From Oscillospiraceae bacterium (lineage in GTDB: Bacteria > Bacillota_A > Clostridia > Oscillospirales > WRJC01): 64,000 nucleotides of DNA. The number at the start of each line of letters is the position of its first letter. Within the stretch, counting starts at the first letter, position 1. Below the pieces are notes generated by a model that searched no databases, was not told the DNA's origin, and worked only from the letters and a program-made list of their open reading frames with translations. Of this stretch, positions 43,218 to 50,945 are shown in pieces. The stretch spans positions 61,392-125,391 of the forward strand of contig WRJC01000003.1 in NCBI GenBank assembly GCA_009782405.1, given 5' to 3'. The position numbers and the translations under genes are program-made.

Positions 43218-44567
43218 ATGGAAAACAGATTGTTTTACGCGAGCCGGTGCGGGGCGACACTAAACAGCGACGTTTATGGGGGCGGCGGGGACGACGACAC
43301 GGAAATTCTGCAGTCAATCCTCGACAAAGCCGCGGTTCTGGGCAGGGTGCATTTGGTTTTGGACGGCGCTGCGAGAATATCGAAAAGCTTGAAGATCCAC
43401 TCGAACACCACCATCGAATGCCCCGACAAATCGTGCGGGCTGTTTTTGAGCGGGGGATCAAATTCGAGCCTTGTCCGGAATGCGAATTTCGCCTCCGGCG
43501 AGTCGGAAATAGCCGACCGGAACATAACGCTGCGGGGCGGGGTCTACAACCACAATTCGCCCGGGCAGCTTCACCACAGGGAGGAAAAATCCGAGCATCA
43601 GTTCATATCCAACTGGGTTTTCGCGATGGAGCTGTACGGGGTGGAGCATGTGCTGCTGCAGGACGTGACTATCGCAAATCAGCGGACTTTCGCCATGCTG
43701 ATGATGAACTTCAAGTATGTCGCAATGGAAAACATACATATCGACAGGCGCGAGCGCATGGATTTCCAGAATCAGGACGGGCTGCACTTCTGGGGGCCCG
43801 GGAGATTTTTGACTTTGCGCAACATCTATGGGAACGTCGGCGACGATTTCATCGCCCTCGCCCCGGACGAACACGACCTCAAATCTTCGATAGAAGACGT
43901 GCTCATCGACGGGATCCATCTCGAGGAAGCCGACCAAGGGATCAGGATGCTTTCGTGCGGCGGCGGGCGTTTGGACAGGGTCGTGGTAAAAAACGTATCC
44001 GGGACATACAGAAGCTACGGGTTTATCATAAATCCGTGGGGCGAAATGTCTTCTCGGGGGTGTTACGGAAATATCGTCTTTGACAGCGTGGACTTGCGCC
44101 CCATGAAAAACAATTACGATTATTCGCCGCCGTTTTTGTTCAAGCTCGGCGGGAACATAGAAAGCCTTGCGCTGAAAAACATACATCACCACAGGCCGGA
44201 ACACAGCCACGCATTTTTGATCGCGGGAGGCGACTATATGCAGGACAAACCCGAAACTCCCGAGCGGCCCACGAAAATCGGGCGCCTGGAAATCCGGGGG
44301 CTTTGCATCGACGAAACGAAGCAAAGCGCCGTGGAGGACGCATATATCAGGATAAAATCGAAAATAGAGTCGCTTTCCGTCGAGGATGTATATTTCAGCC
44401 GCTCGAAAGATCTGTCCGGCGGGACATTCATAAAAATCGAGGATGGCGCTTCGGTCGAAGACTTGCAGATTGTCAACGCCACATTGCCCTCTTCGCTCGA
44501 AAGAACCATAGATTCAAAGCCGAACGAAATCAAGCGGCTGAAAATAGGCAACATGCTGCAAGGATGA
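43218..44567 (+). CDS. GH28-like right-handed beta-helix protein (polygalacturonase family)
   Basis: 449 residues of parallel beta-helix. The entry pectate-lyase-3-like segment is GGGGDDDTEILQSILDKAA, and the GH28-type catalytic blocks are FQNQDGLHFWGPG (the N-x-DG block, about 180) and GNVGDDFIALAPDEHD (the xDD block, about 210). Repeated short strands follow. The RIK/GHG motifs are not obvious, so activity may differ from polygalacturonase. No signal peptide; start MENRLFYASRC at 43218, with GGGGGA upstream. It is predicted to be cytosolic, acting on short oligosaccharides. Confidence 0.78.
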   Translation: MENRLFYASRCGATLNSDVYGGGGDDDTEILQSILDKAAVLGRVHLVLDGAARISKSLKIHSNTTIECPDKSCGLFLSGGSNSSLVRNANFASGESEIADRNITLRGGVYNHNSPGQLHHREEKSEHQFISNWVFAMELYGVEHVLLQDVTIANQRTFAMLMMNFKYVAMENIHIDRRERMDFQNQDGLHFWGPGRFLTLRNIYGNVGDDFIALAPDEHDLKSSIEDVLIDGIHLEEADQGIRMLSCGGGRLDRVVVKNVSGTYRSYGFIINPWGEMSSRGCYGNIVFDSVDLRPMKNNYDYSPPFLFKLGGNIESLALKNIHHHRPEHSHAFLIAGGDYMQDKPETPERPTKIGRLEIRGLCIDETKQSAVEDAYIRIKSKIESLSVEDVYFSRSKDLSGGTFIKIEDGASVEDLQIVNATLPSSLERTIDSKPNEIKRLKIGNMLQG

Positions 44568-44591
44568 TTTGCCTGATAGGAGGATTTTAAA

Positions 44592-46226
44592 ATGAAATTT
44601 GCCATATTCAAGCGATGCAAAAAAACGGGCAGGATCATAGGGATCGACATGAAATCCGCATGGTGCTGGGTTTTTCTCCCAATCACCGGATTTTTGGCCC
44701 TCGCATGGTTTTTGCTGAGGGTTGTCCCGAAACCGTCGCGGATTTCATATCCCTGCCAGCGCGCGGCGTTTCCCCTGGCAGTCGGCTTTTTGAGTTTTTT
44801 GTTCGGGATCACCGGGATAAAAACGATCTGCAAAATCATAAAAAGCAAAAAATCCGCCGGATCCGCCGCGTTTGGAATAATGTGTGCGGCGGTTTTGTGC
44901 TTTTTCGCGTATTTCGCTTCGCCGCTGTTTTTTTCCGGATGCGGCGATTCGGCCGATGCGGAAAACATCGTCGCCACGCTCCCCATCTCCGAGCCTTCCG
45001 ATGATATTTCGGCGGACGCTTCCGAAATCCCCGAAGATTTTGAAAATTCCCCCGAGGCTCCGTATTCCGTCCCGGCCGGAGGGATAGGGATATTTCCGGG
45101 GCGGGTGGTATATATGCACAATCCGGAAGCGGTGAAATATGAAGAAAACGGATATTGGTGGGAAGACGAATGCACTATTCCCGAAGAAGTCGAAAAAATG
45201 CTGACGGAATCGCTGATAGAGCTCACCGGGCAGGAAAGCGCCGCAAAGGCGTGGGAAGCGCTGTTTCGCGATTTCAACGGGGGGGACAATTACGCGAAGG
45301 GCGAAAAAATAGTGATAAAATTGAACCTGAATCTCGATGACAACGGCAAGAACAACCGCCAGGTGCCATCGCCGCAGCTTGTTGAAGCGCTTGTGAGCCA
45401 GCTTGTGAATGCAGTCGGCGCAGACCCCGGCGACATAACGGTAACCGACCCTTCCCGCAATATCGGAGATGCGATATACAAGCGGATTTCGGAAAATGCG
45501 GATGCCGCGCTGCGAAATGTGCGTTTTGTCGCGCGCAACCAAATCGCGCCGGTTCCCGACAAAACCGCACCGCTCCATTTCGCCGACGGTCAAACCGGCT
45601 ATGTTTCCGCCGACTATACCGCCGCGAAATACCTCATCAACCTCGCCGTTTTCCGCCCCCACTATATGTTCGGCATCACGCTCTGCGGAAAAAATCACTT
45701 CGGCTCCATATACTTTGAGGGAGACGACATATTTTCCCCCGTGAACATGCACAGCTCGTGGGACAGGGGATATGGGGAATACAGCCATATCACGGACTTG
45801 ATCGCATTTGAGCACTTGGGCAAAAAAACCTTGCTGTATATGATCGACGCCTTGTATTTCGCCTGGCACAACGAGGATACCGACGTGCGCAGGATGGCGA
45901 CTTTTGGCGGAAAATATCCCGCAAGCCTGTTTTTGTCGCAGGATCCCTGCGCCATCGACAGCGTGGCCTACGACTACATCATAGCCGAAAACAAACAAAA
46001 CAAGGATTTGAGGTCGGAAATGCCGGCAAACGCGCCGGACAACTATCTCATAGAGGCGTCTTACGCCGAAAGACCCCCGTCGAACACGGACTATGACCCC
46101 AACCAAAACGGGGTCCGGGCTTCGCTGGGCGCATTCGAACACTGGAACGACGACGAAAACAAACAGTATTCGCGAAATCTCGGGAAAGATTGCGGCATTG
46201 AGCTGATCCGCAAAACTTTGGATTGA
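44592..46226 (+). CDS. DUF362 protein with N-terminal membrane helices
   Basis: 544 residues. Two or three hydrophobic segments occupy the first about 115 residues (CWVFLPITGFLALAWFLL, FPLAVGFLSFLFGITGI, FGIMCAAVLCFFAYF), followed by an acidic spacer. A DUF362 domain then covers about 150-540, shown by GEKIVIKLNLNLDD, DPGDITVTDPSRN and KNHFGSIYF. DUF362 proteins often carry ferredoxin clusters, but no CxxCxxC is present here. Function unknown; it lies between a GH28-like gene and rnfB with gaps of 24 and 84 bases. AGGAGG precedes the ATG. Confidence 0.75.
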   Translation: MKFAIFKRCKKTGRIIGIDMKSAWCWVFLPITGFLALAWFLLRVVPKPSRISYPCQRAAFPLAVGFLSFLFGITGIKTICKIIKSKKSAGSAAFGIMCAAVLCFFAYFASPLFFSGCGDSADAENIVATLPISEPSDDISADASEIPEDFENSPEAPYSVPAGGIGIFPGRVVYMHNPEAVKYEENGYWWEDECTIPEEVEKMLTESLIELTGQESAAKAWEALFRDFNGGDNYAKGEKIVIKLNLNLDDNGKNNRQVPSPQLVEALVSQLVNAVGADPGDITVTDPSRNIGDAIYKRISENADAALRNVRFVARNQIAPVPDKTAPLHFADGQTGYVSADYTAAKYLINLAVFRPHYMFGITLCGKNHFGSIYFEGDDIFSPVNMHSSWDRGYGEYSHITDLIAFEHLGKKTLLYMIDALYFAWHNEDTDVRRMATFGGKYPASLFLSQDPCAIDSVAYDYIIAENKQNKDLRSEMPANAPDNYLIEASYAERPPSNTDYDPNQNGVRASLGAFEHWNDDENKQYSRNLGKDCGIELIRKTLD

Positions 46227-46310
46227 ATTCGACCGTTCCCGCCCATGACGACATGGTCGTCGTGATTTGAACGCAAAAAAATAGTTTTACGAAACCGAGG
46301 TTGGATATTT

Positions 46311-47156
46311 ATGAACATACTGTGGGCGATGATATGGTTTTTGGCGCTGGGGCTCGCGTTCGGGCTCATTCTCGCATTTGCGGGAAAAACATTCAAAGTG
46401 GAAACCGACGGCAGAATTGAGCTCATCGCCGATACTCTGCCCAAGGCGAATTGCGGGGGCTGCGGATATGCGGGCTGCGAGGCGCTCGCCGAAGCGATCG
46501 CGAAAGGCGAGGCGAAGACCAACAAATGCCCGGTGGGCGGGGACGAAATGTGCGCGGCCATCGCCGAAATTATGGGCGAACCCGCGCTGTCCGGCACGCG
46601 CTACAGGGCGCAGGTGATGTGCAGCGGGACAAACGACCTCGCGGCGGAGAAATACGAATACGACGGGATAGAGGACTGCATAGCGGCGAGCGGGCTTGCG
46701 GGCGGGAGCAAAGCGTGCCGCAACGGTTGCCTCGGGCTTGGAACCTGCGTCAAAAACTGCAAATTCGGCGCGATAAAGATAATAAACGGAGTCGCCGCAG
46801 TGGATTACGAAAAATGCACGGCCTGCGGCGCGTGCGCCGCTTCCTGCCCCAAGTCGATAATCGCGCTGATCCCGTTTGGCGCCACGCACTGGGTGGGATG
46901 CATTTCCACCGACAAAGGCGCAGTCACGAGAAAAAACTGCGCCATAGGCTGCATCGCCTGCAAGCTGTGCGAAAAAAAATGCCCCGCAGGGGCGATCAAG
47001 ATCAGCGATTTCAACGCCACCGTGGAATACGAAAAATGCACGAGCTGCGGGGATTGTGAAAAAAGCTGCCCCAGGCGCGTGATCTGGTCGAATGTCTCGC
47101 AGAAGCACGAGGGGATCGTCAGGGAAAAAGACAGCGTGGGGGACGTCGAACAATGA
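46311..47156 (+). CDS. rnfB: RnfB-like ferredoxin subunit (orphan)
   Basis: 281 residues. An N-terminal helix (MIWFLALGLAFGLILAFAG) anchors the protein. A Fes domain with Cys pattern CGGCGYAGC...C (about 47-75) follows, then several [4Fe-4S] ferredoxin motifs (CTACGACAASCP, CIACKLCEKKCP, CTSCGDCEKSCP). RnfB brings reduced ferredoxin to the Rnf complex. rnfA, C, D, E and G are absent from this window, so either they lie elsewhere or the protein works with the hydrogenase encoded 160 bp downstream. RNA linkage to that operon is unlikely because of the promoter at 47208. Confidence 0.88.
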   Translation: MNILWAMIWFLALGLAFGLILAFAGKTFKVETDGRIELIADTLPKANCGGCGYAGCEALAEAIAKGEAKTNKCPVGGDEMCAAIAEIMGEPALSGTRYRAQVMCSGTNDLAAEKYEYDGIEDCIAASGLAGGSKACRNGCLGLGTCVKNCKFGAIKIINGVAAVDYEKCTACGACAASCPKSIIALIPFGATHWVGCISTDKGAVTRKNCAIGCIACKLCEKKCPAGAIKISDFNATVEYEKCTSCGDCEKSCPRRVIWSNVSQKHEGIVREKDSVGDVEQ

Positions 47157-47199
47157 CAAAAAAAAATTCGTTCATAAAAAATTAACCTAAAAATTGTGG

Positions 47200-47236
47200 G
47201 CGCAAACTTGACATAAGTTTGCGCTTGTGTTACAAT
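47200..47236 (+). promoter_or_regulatory. Hydrogenase promoter with palindrome over the -35 box
   Basis: TTGACA (47208-47213), 17-bp spacer, TACAAT (47231-47236). A perfect inverted repeat GCGCAAACTT-N5-AAGTTTGCGC (47200-47224) is centred on the -35 box, so a bound protein would block RNA polymerase. A TTGTTAA half-site of Rex type lies at 47251-47257 in the leader, without a good second half. Confidence 0.75.
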
Positions 47237-47317
47237 TAAGCTATCAAAGATTGTTAAAAAAATGTCAAACAAAACAAAGGGTAAAAAATATATAATGAGA
47301 GGAGGAACACGATCACA

Positions 47318-47848
47318 ATGAGTGTTCAAAATCAAAGCTGCACATGCGGGAAAACAGAGCAGGAGACATTGTATGCCCAGATAACCAATGTCATCGACCT
47401 CTACAAGGACAAAAAGGGGAGCCTCATCCAGGTGTTGCATCTTGCGCAGAAAATCTATGGGTACCTGCCGCTGGAACTTCAGGAGTTTATCGCGAAAAAC
47501 ATGGACGTTCCGCTTTCCGAAGTGGCGGGAGTCGTTTCCTTTTATTCGATATTCTCCGCAGTGCCGCGAGGCAAGCACACCATCCGCGTTTGCCTGGGCA
47601 CGGCGTGCTATGTGCGCGGGGGCAAGCGCGTTGTGGAGCACCTCCAGCAAAAATTGGGCGTAAGCCTCGGCGAAACCACGGAAGACGGCCTTTTCACGCT
47701 GGAAGTGGCGCGCTGCATCGGCGCCTGCGGGCTTGCTCCGGCCATGCTGATCGACGATCAAGTTTATAGAAAAGTGACAGTCAACAAATTGGACTCGATT
47801 TTGGCTGACTACCAAAAGAAAGAAGAAAACGAGGTGAGCAATCTATGA
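47318..47848 (+). CDS. NuoE-like subunit of trimeric [FeFe] hydrogenase (HydC/HndA type)
   Basis: 176-residue thioredoxin-fold [2Fe-2S] protein. The four cluster cysteines are Cys92 and Cys97 in RVCLGTACYVRGG and Cys133 and Cys137 in VARCIGACGLAP. This is the small electron-carrier subunit that pairs with the NuoF-like flavoprotein. AGAGGAGG precedes the ATG. Its stop overlaps the next gene by four bases (ATGA), and the same three-gene order (NuoE, NuoF, HydA) is that of known electron-bifurcating hydrogenases. Confidence 0.92.
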   Translation: MSVQNQSCTCGKTEQETLYAQITNVIDLYKDKKGSLIQVLHLAQKIYGYLPLELQEFIAKNMDVPLSEVAGVVSFYSIFSAVPRGKHTIRVCLGTACYVRGGKRVVEHLQQKLGVSLGETTEDGLFTLEVARCIGACGLAPAMLIDDQVYRKVTVNKLDSILADYQKKEENEVSNL

Positions 47849-50800
47849 AAGTCCTATCAAAAGCCGATTTGGACCAAATAAAACAGGAATACAACCAACA
47901 AATCTCAGGCTATAAAAGGCACATACTGGTATGCGGCGGGGCCAGCTGCACTTCCGCAGGCTGCCAGGACAACGTGAAGGCGATAAAAGCCGCCATCATC
48001 GAATTCGGGCTGGAAGACGAAGTATTGCTGATTGAAACCGGCTGCAAGGGCACCTGCGCGGTCGGACCCACGATGTCTATTCACCCGGACGGGATATTCT
48101 ACACGAAAGTGACGCCGGAAAGCGCGAGAGAAATCGTCGCCTCGCACTTGAAGGGCGGCAAAGTGGTCGATAAATACACGTTTTTTGACAACACGATCCA
48201 AAAACACGTCGCAAAAATGGACGATATTTCGTTTTTCAACCGGCAGGTCAGGGTCGCGCTGCGCAACTACGGCGTGATGGAGCACACTTCCATCGTGGCG
48301 TACATCGCCCGCGACGGCTACAAGGCAGCCGAAAAAGCGCTGATCGAGCTCGACGGCGCGGATGTGGTCCGCGAAGTCAAAGAATCGGGGCTCATGGGCA
48401 GGGGGGGCGGCGGCTTTCCCACGGGCGTAAAATGGGAATCGGGCAGAAACGCCCCCGGCGAAATCAAATATCTCGTCTGCAACGCCGACGAAGGGGATCC
48501 CGGCGCATTCATGGATCGGAGCATACTCGAAGGGGACCCCCATTCGGTCATAGAAGGCATGCTTCTGGGCGGGTATGCCATAGGGGCGCATCTGGGCTAT
48601 GTGTATGTCCGGGCGGAATATCCGCTGGCAATAGAAAGATTGGAGCGCGCAATCGACCAAGCGCGCGAATACGGGCTTTTGGGCAGGGACATTTTCGGGG
48701 CGGGCTATGATTTCGATTTGGAGATACGCATCGGGGCGGGCGCATTCGTGTGCGGGGAAGAAACAGCGCTGATGAACTCGGTGGAGGGGCATAGGGGCGA
48801 GCCGCGGCAAAAGCCGCCGTTCCCGTTCCAGAAAGGGCTGTTCGGCCATCCGACAATCATCAACAACGTGGAAACTTTCGCCAATGTGCCGGCCATAATC
48901 CACAACGGGGCCGCTTGGTTTGCCGCAATCGGGACCAAAGCCAGCAAGGGGACAAAAGTTTTCGCGCTGGCCGGGGACATCGCGAACACGGGCATAGTGG
49001 AAGTTCCCATAGGCATCCCGCTCGGCGATTTGCTGTTCAACATCGGCGGCGGCGTGGCGGGCAAAAAGAACTTCAAGGCCGCGCAGATCGGCGGGCCTTC
49101 GGGAGGCTGCATCACGCGCAAAAACCTAAACACGCCCACCGATTACGCCGAAATCAAAGAACTTGGCGCGATTATGGGTTCAGGCGGGCTCATCGTGATG
49201 AATGAGGACACCTGCATGGTGGACCAGGCGCGTTTCTTCATGGAATTTATACAGGACGAATCCTGCGGACAGTGCGTGCCCTGCCGCATCGGCACCAGGC
49301 GCATGCTGGAGATTTTGACCCGCATCACCCAAGGCCAGGGCGAGGAAGGCGACATCGAACTTTTGGAAGCGCTCGGGGAAAGCATCCGCGAAACGGCGAT
49401 ATGCGGCTTAGGGCAGACTGCGCCGAACCCGGTCATCAGCAACATCAAAAATTTCCGGGATGAATTCGAAGAGCACATAAAAAACAAAAGATGCCGCGCG
49501 GGGGTTTGCAGCGAGCTGTTCATATCCCCATGCGAAAACACCTGCCCTGCAGGTGTAAACGTGCCGGGCTATACAGCGCTGATCGCGCAGGGGCGTTTCA
49601 TGGATGCATACAAGCTGATTCGCCAAGAAAACCCGTTCCCTTCTGTTTGCGGGCGCATCTGCACGCGCCCCTGCGAGAGCAAATGCCGGCGCAAAACCAC
49701 GGATGAAGCGATCGCCATATGCGAGCTCAAGCGTTTCGTGGCGGATTATGCGCACAAAAACGAAACCCCCTATTCGACGGACATCGTTTTTCCCAAAAAC
49801 GGGAAGCGCGTTTCGATCATCGGCGCGGGCGCGGCCGGGCTGACCTGCGGGTATTACTTGGTCCGCATCGGATACGATGTGGACATATATGAATCCGAAG
49901 ATGTCGCGGGAGGCGTCCTGGCCTACGGAATCCCCGAATATCGCTTGCCGATGGCTGTGCTCCAGCATGAAATCGAACTCGTCAAGAAAGAGGGCGTGAA
50001 CGTCCACTTGAACACGACTGTGGGAAAGGAAATTTCCTTTGACGCCCTACAGAAACACAGCGACGCTGTCTTTGTCTCCACGGGAACCCAATTGCCGCAG
50101 AAAGCCGACATTCCCGGAGAAAACCTGAAAGGCGTTGTGTACGGGATCGACTTTTTGAAACAGGTGAATTTGAAGCGCCCCTTGGAAATTGGCAAGAATG
50201 TGGCGGTCATAGGCGGCGGGAACTCGGCGATAGACTCCGCGCGCACGGCCCTGCGCATGGGCGCCCAAAAAGTGACGATCCTCTATCGGCGCACGCAGGG
50301 GATGATGCCCGCCTATGAAGTGGAAATCAACGAGGCGATAGAAGAAGGCGTGGAGATAAAAGAACTCATACAGCCGGTTCGTTTCGTGGGAGACAAAAAC
50401 GGCAATCTGTGCGCGGTCGAATGCCAGTCGATGGGTCTCGGCGAATTCGATTCGAGCGGGCGCCGCAAATCCGTCCCCTCGGGCGAGCCGACGTTCATGA
50501 TCGAAGTGGACATGGTGATCCCCGCCATCAGCCAGTACGCCGATTTGCCGTTCATACCGGCGGAAGACGTGGGGCGAACCCAGTGGGGCACATTCAAAGT
50601 GGACGAGGACACGATGATGACGACGATAAACGGCGTTTTCGCCGGGGGCGACATCGTGCGCGGCCCGGACACAGTGATCCAGGCGATCGCAGATGGAAAA
50701 AAAGCCGCCATATCCATAGACAAATATCTGGGCGGGCAGGGCGCACTCAACAAAGGCGAGGAGATCGTCATCGATGCGAAGTACGACGAGGACGAAATCG

Positions 50801-50937
50801 CCGAGCTGCCCAGGTATCCGCTGGATATGCTCGACATAGAAAAACGCAAGAACAGTTTCGACGAAGTGGTGCTTGGATACCACAAAATCACCGCAATGGC
50901 GGAGGCTATGCGTTGCCTCCATTGTGAAAGGAGGTAA
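47845..50937 (+). CDS. HydB/NuoF-GltD fusion flavoprotein
   Basis: 1030 residues in one frame. Part 1, residues 1-550: a [2Fe-2S] thioredoxin-like region (Cys30, 35, 67, 71), an FMN site GLMGRGGGGFPTGVKW (183-198), a NADH-site loop GAGAFVCGEETAL (297-309) and a [4Fe-4S] motif ESCGQCVPCRIGT (472-484). Part 2, 560-1030: a GltD/NfnB-type module with Cys-rich CENTCPAGVNVPGY and CGRICTRPCESKC, an FAD site SIIGAGAAGLTCGYYL (657-672) and an NADPH-type site VIGGGNSAIDSARTAL (788-803) with YRRT. The C-terminal two-cluster ferredoxin of ordinary HydB is replaced by the GltD module. Predicted to exchange electrons among NAD(H), NADP(H), ferredoxin and HydA. Confidence 0.9.
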   Translation: MKVLSKADLDQIKQEYNQQISGYKRHILVCGGASCTSAGCQDNVKAIKAAIIEFGLEDEVLLIETGCKGTCAVGPTMSIHPDGIFYTKVTPESAREIVASHLKGGKVVDKYTFFDNTIQKHVAKMDDISFFNRQVRVALRNYGVMEHTSIVAYIARDGYKAAEKALIELDGADVVREVKESGLMGRGGGGFPTGVKWESGRNAPGEIKYLVCNADEGDPGAFMDRSILEGDPHSVIEGMLLGGYAIGAHLGYVYVRAEYPLAIERLERAIDQAREYGLLGRDIFGAGYDFDLEIRIGAGAFVCGEETALMNSVEGHRGEPRQKPPFPFQKGLFGHPTIINNVETFANVPAIIHNGAAWFAAIGTKASKGTKVFALAGDIANTGIVEVPIGIPLGDLLFNIGGGVAGKKNFKAAQIGGPSGGCITRKNLNTPTDYAEIKELGAIMGSGGLIVMNEDTCMVDQARFFMEFIQDESCGQCVPCRIGTRRMLEILTRITQGQGEEGDIELLEALGESIRETAICGLGQTAPNPVISNIKNFRDEFEEHIKNKRCRAGVCSELFISPCENTCPAGVNVPGYTALIAQGRFMDAYKLIRQENPFPSVCGRICTRPCESKCRRKTTDEAIAICELKRFVADYAHKNETPYSTDIVFPKNGKRVSIIGAGAAGLTCGYYLVRIGYDVDIYESEDVAGGVLAYGIPEYRLPMAVLQHEIELVKKEGVNVHLNTTVGKEISFDALQKHSDAVFVSTGTQLPQKADIPGENLKGVVYGIDFLKQVNLKRPLEIGKNVAVIGGGNSAIDSARTALRMGAQKVTILYRRTQGMMPAYEVEINEAIEEGVEIKELIQPVRFVGDKNGNLCAVECQSMGLGEFDSSGRRKSVPSGEPTFMIEVDMVIPAISQYADLPFIPAEDVGRTQWGTFKVDEDTMMTTINGVFAGGDIVRGPDTVIQAIADGKKAAISIDKYLGGQGALNKGEEIVIDAKYDEDEIAELPRYPLDMLDIEKRKNSFDEVVLGYHKITAMAEAMRCLHCERR

Positions 50938-50945
50938 ATTGAGAA

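Noticed and set aside
46226..47200. Hydrogenase palindrome as a terminator for rnfB
   Set aside because: No T-tract follows, and the repeat is centred exactly on a good -35 box, so an operator is more likely.
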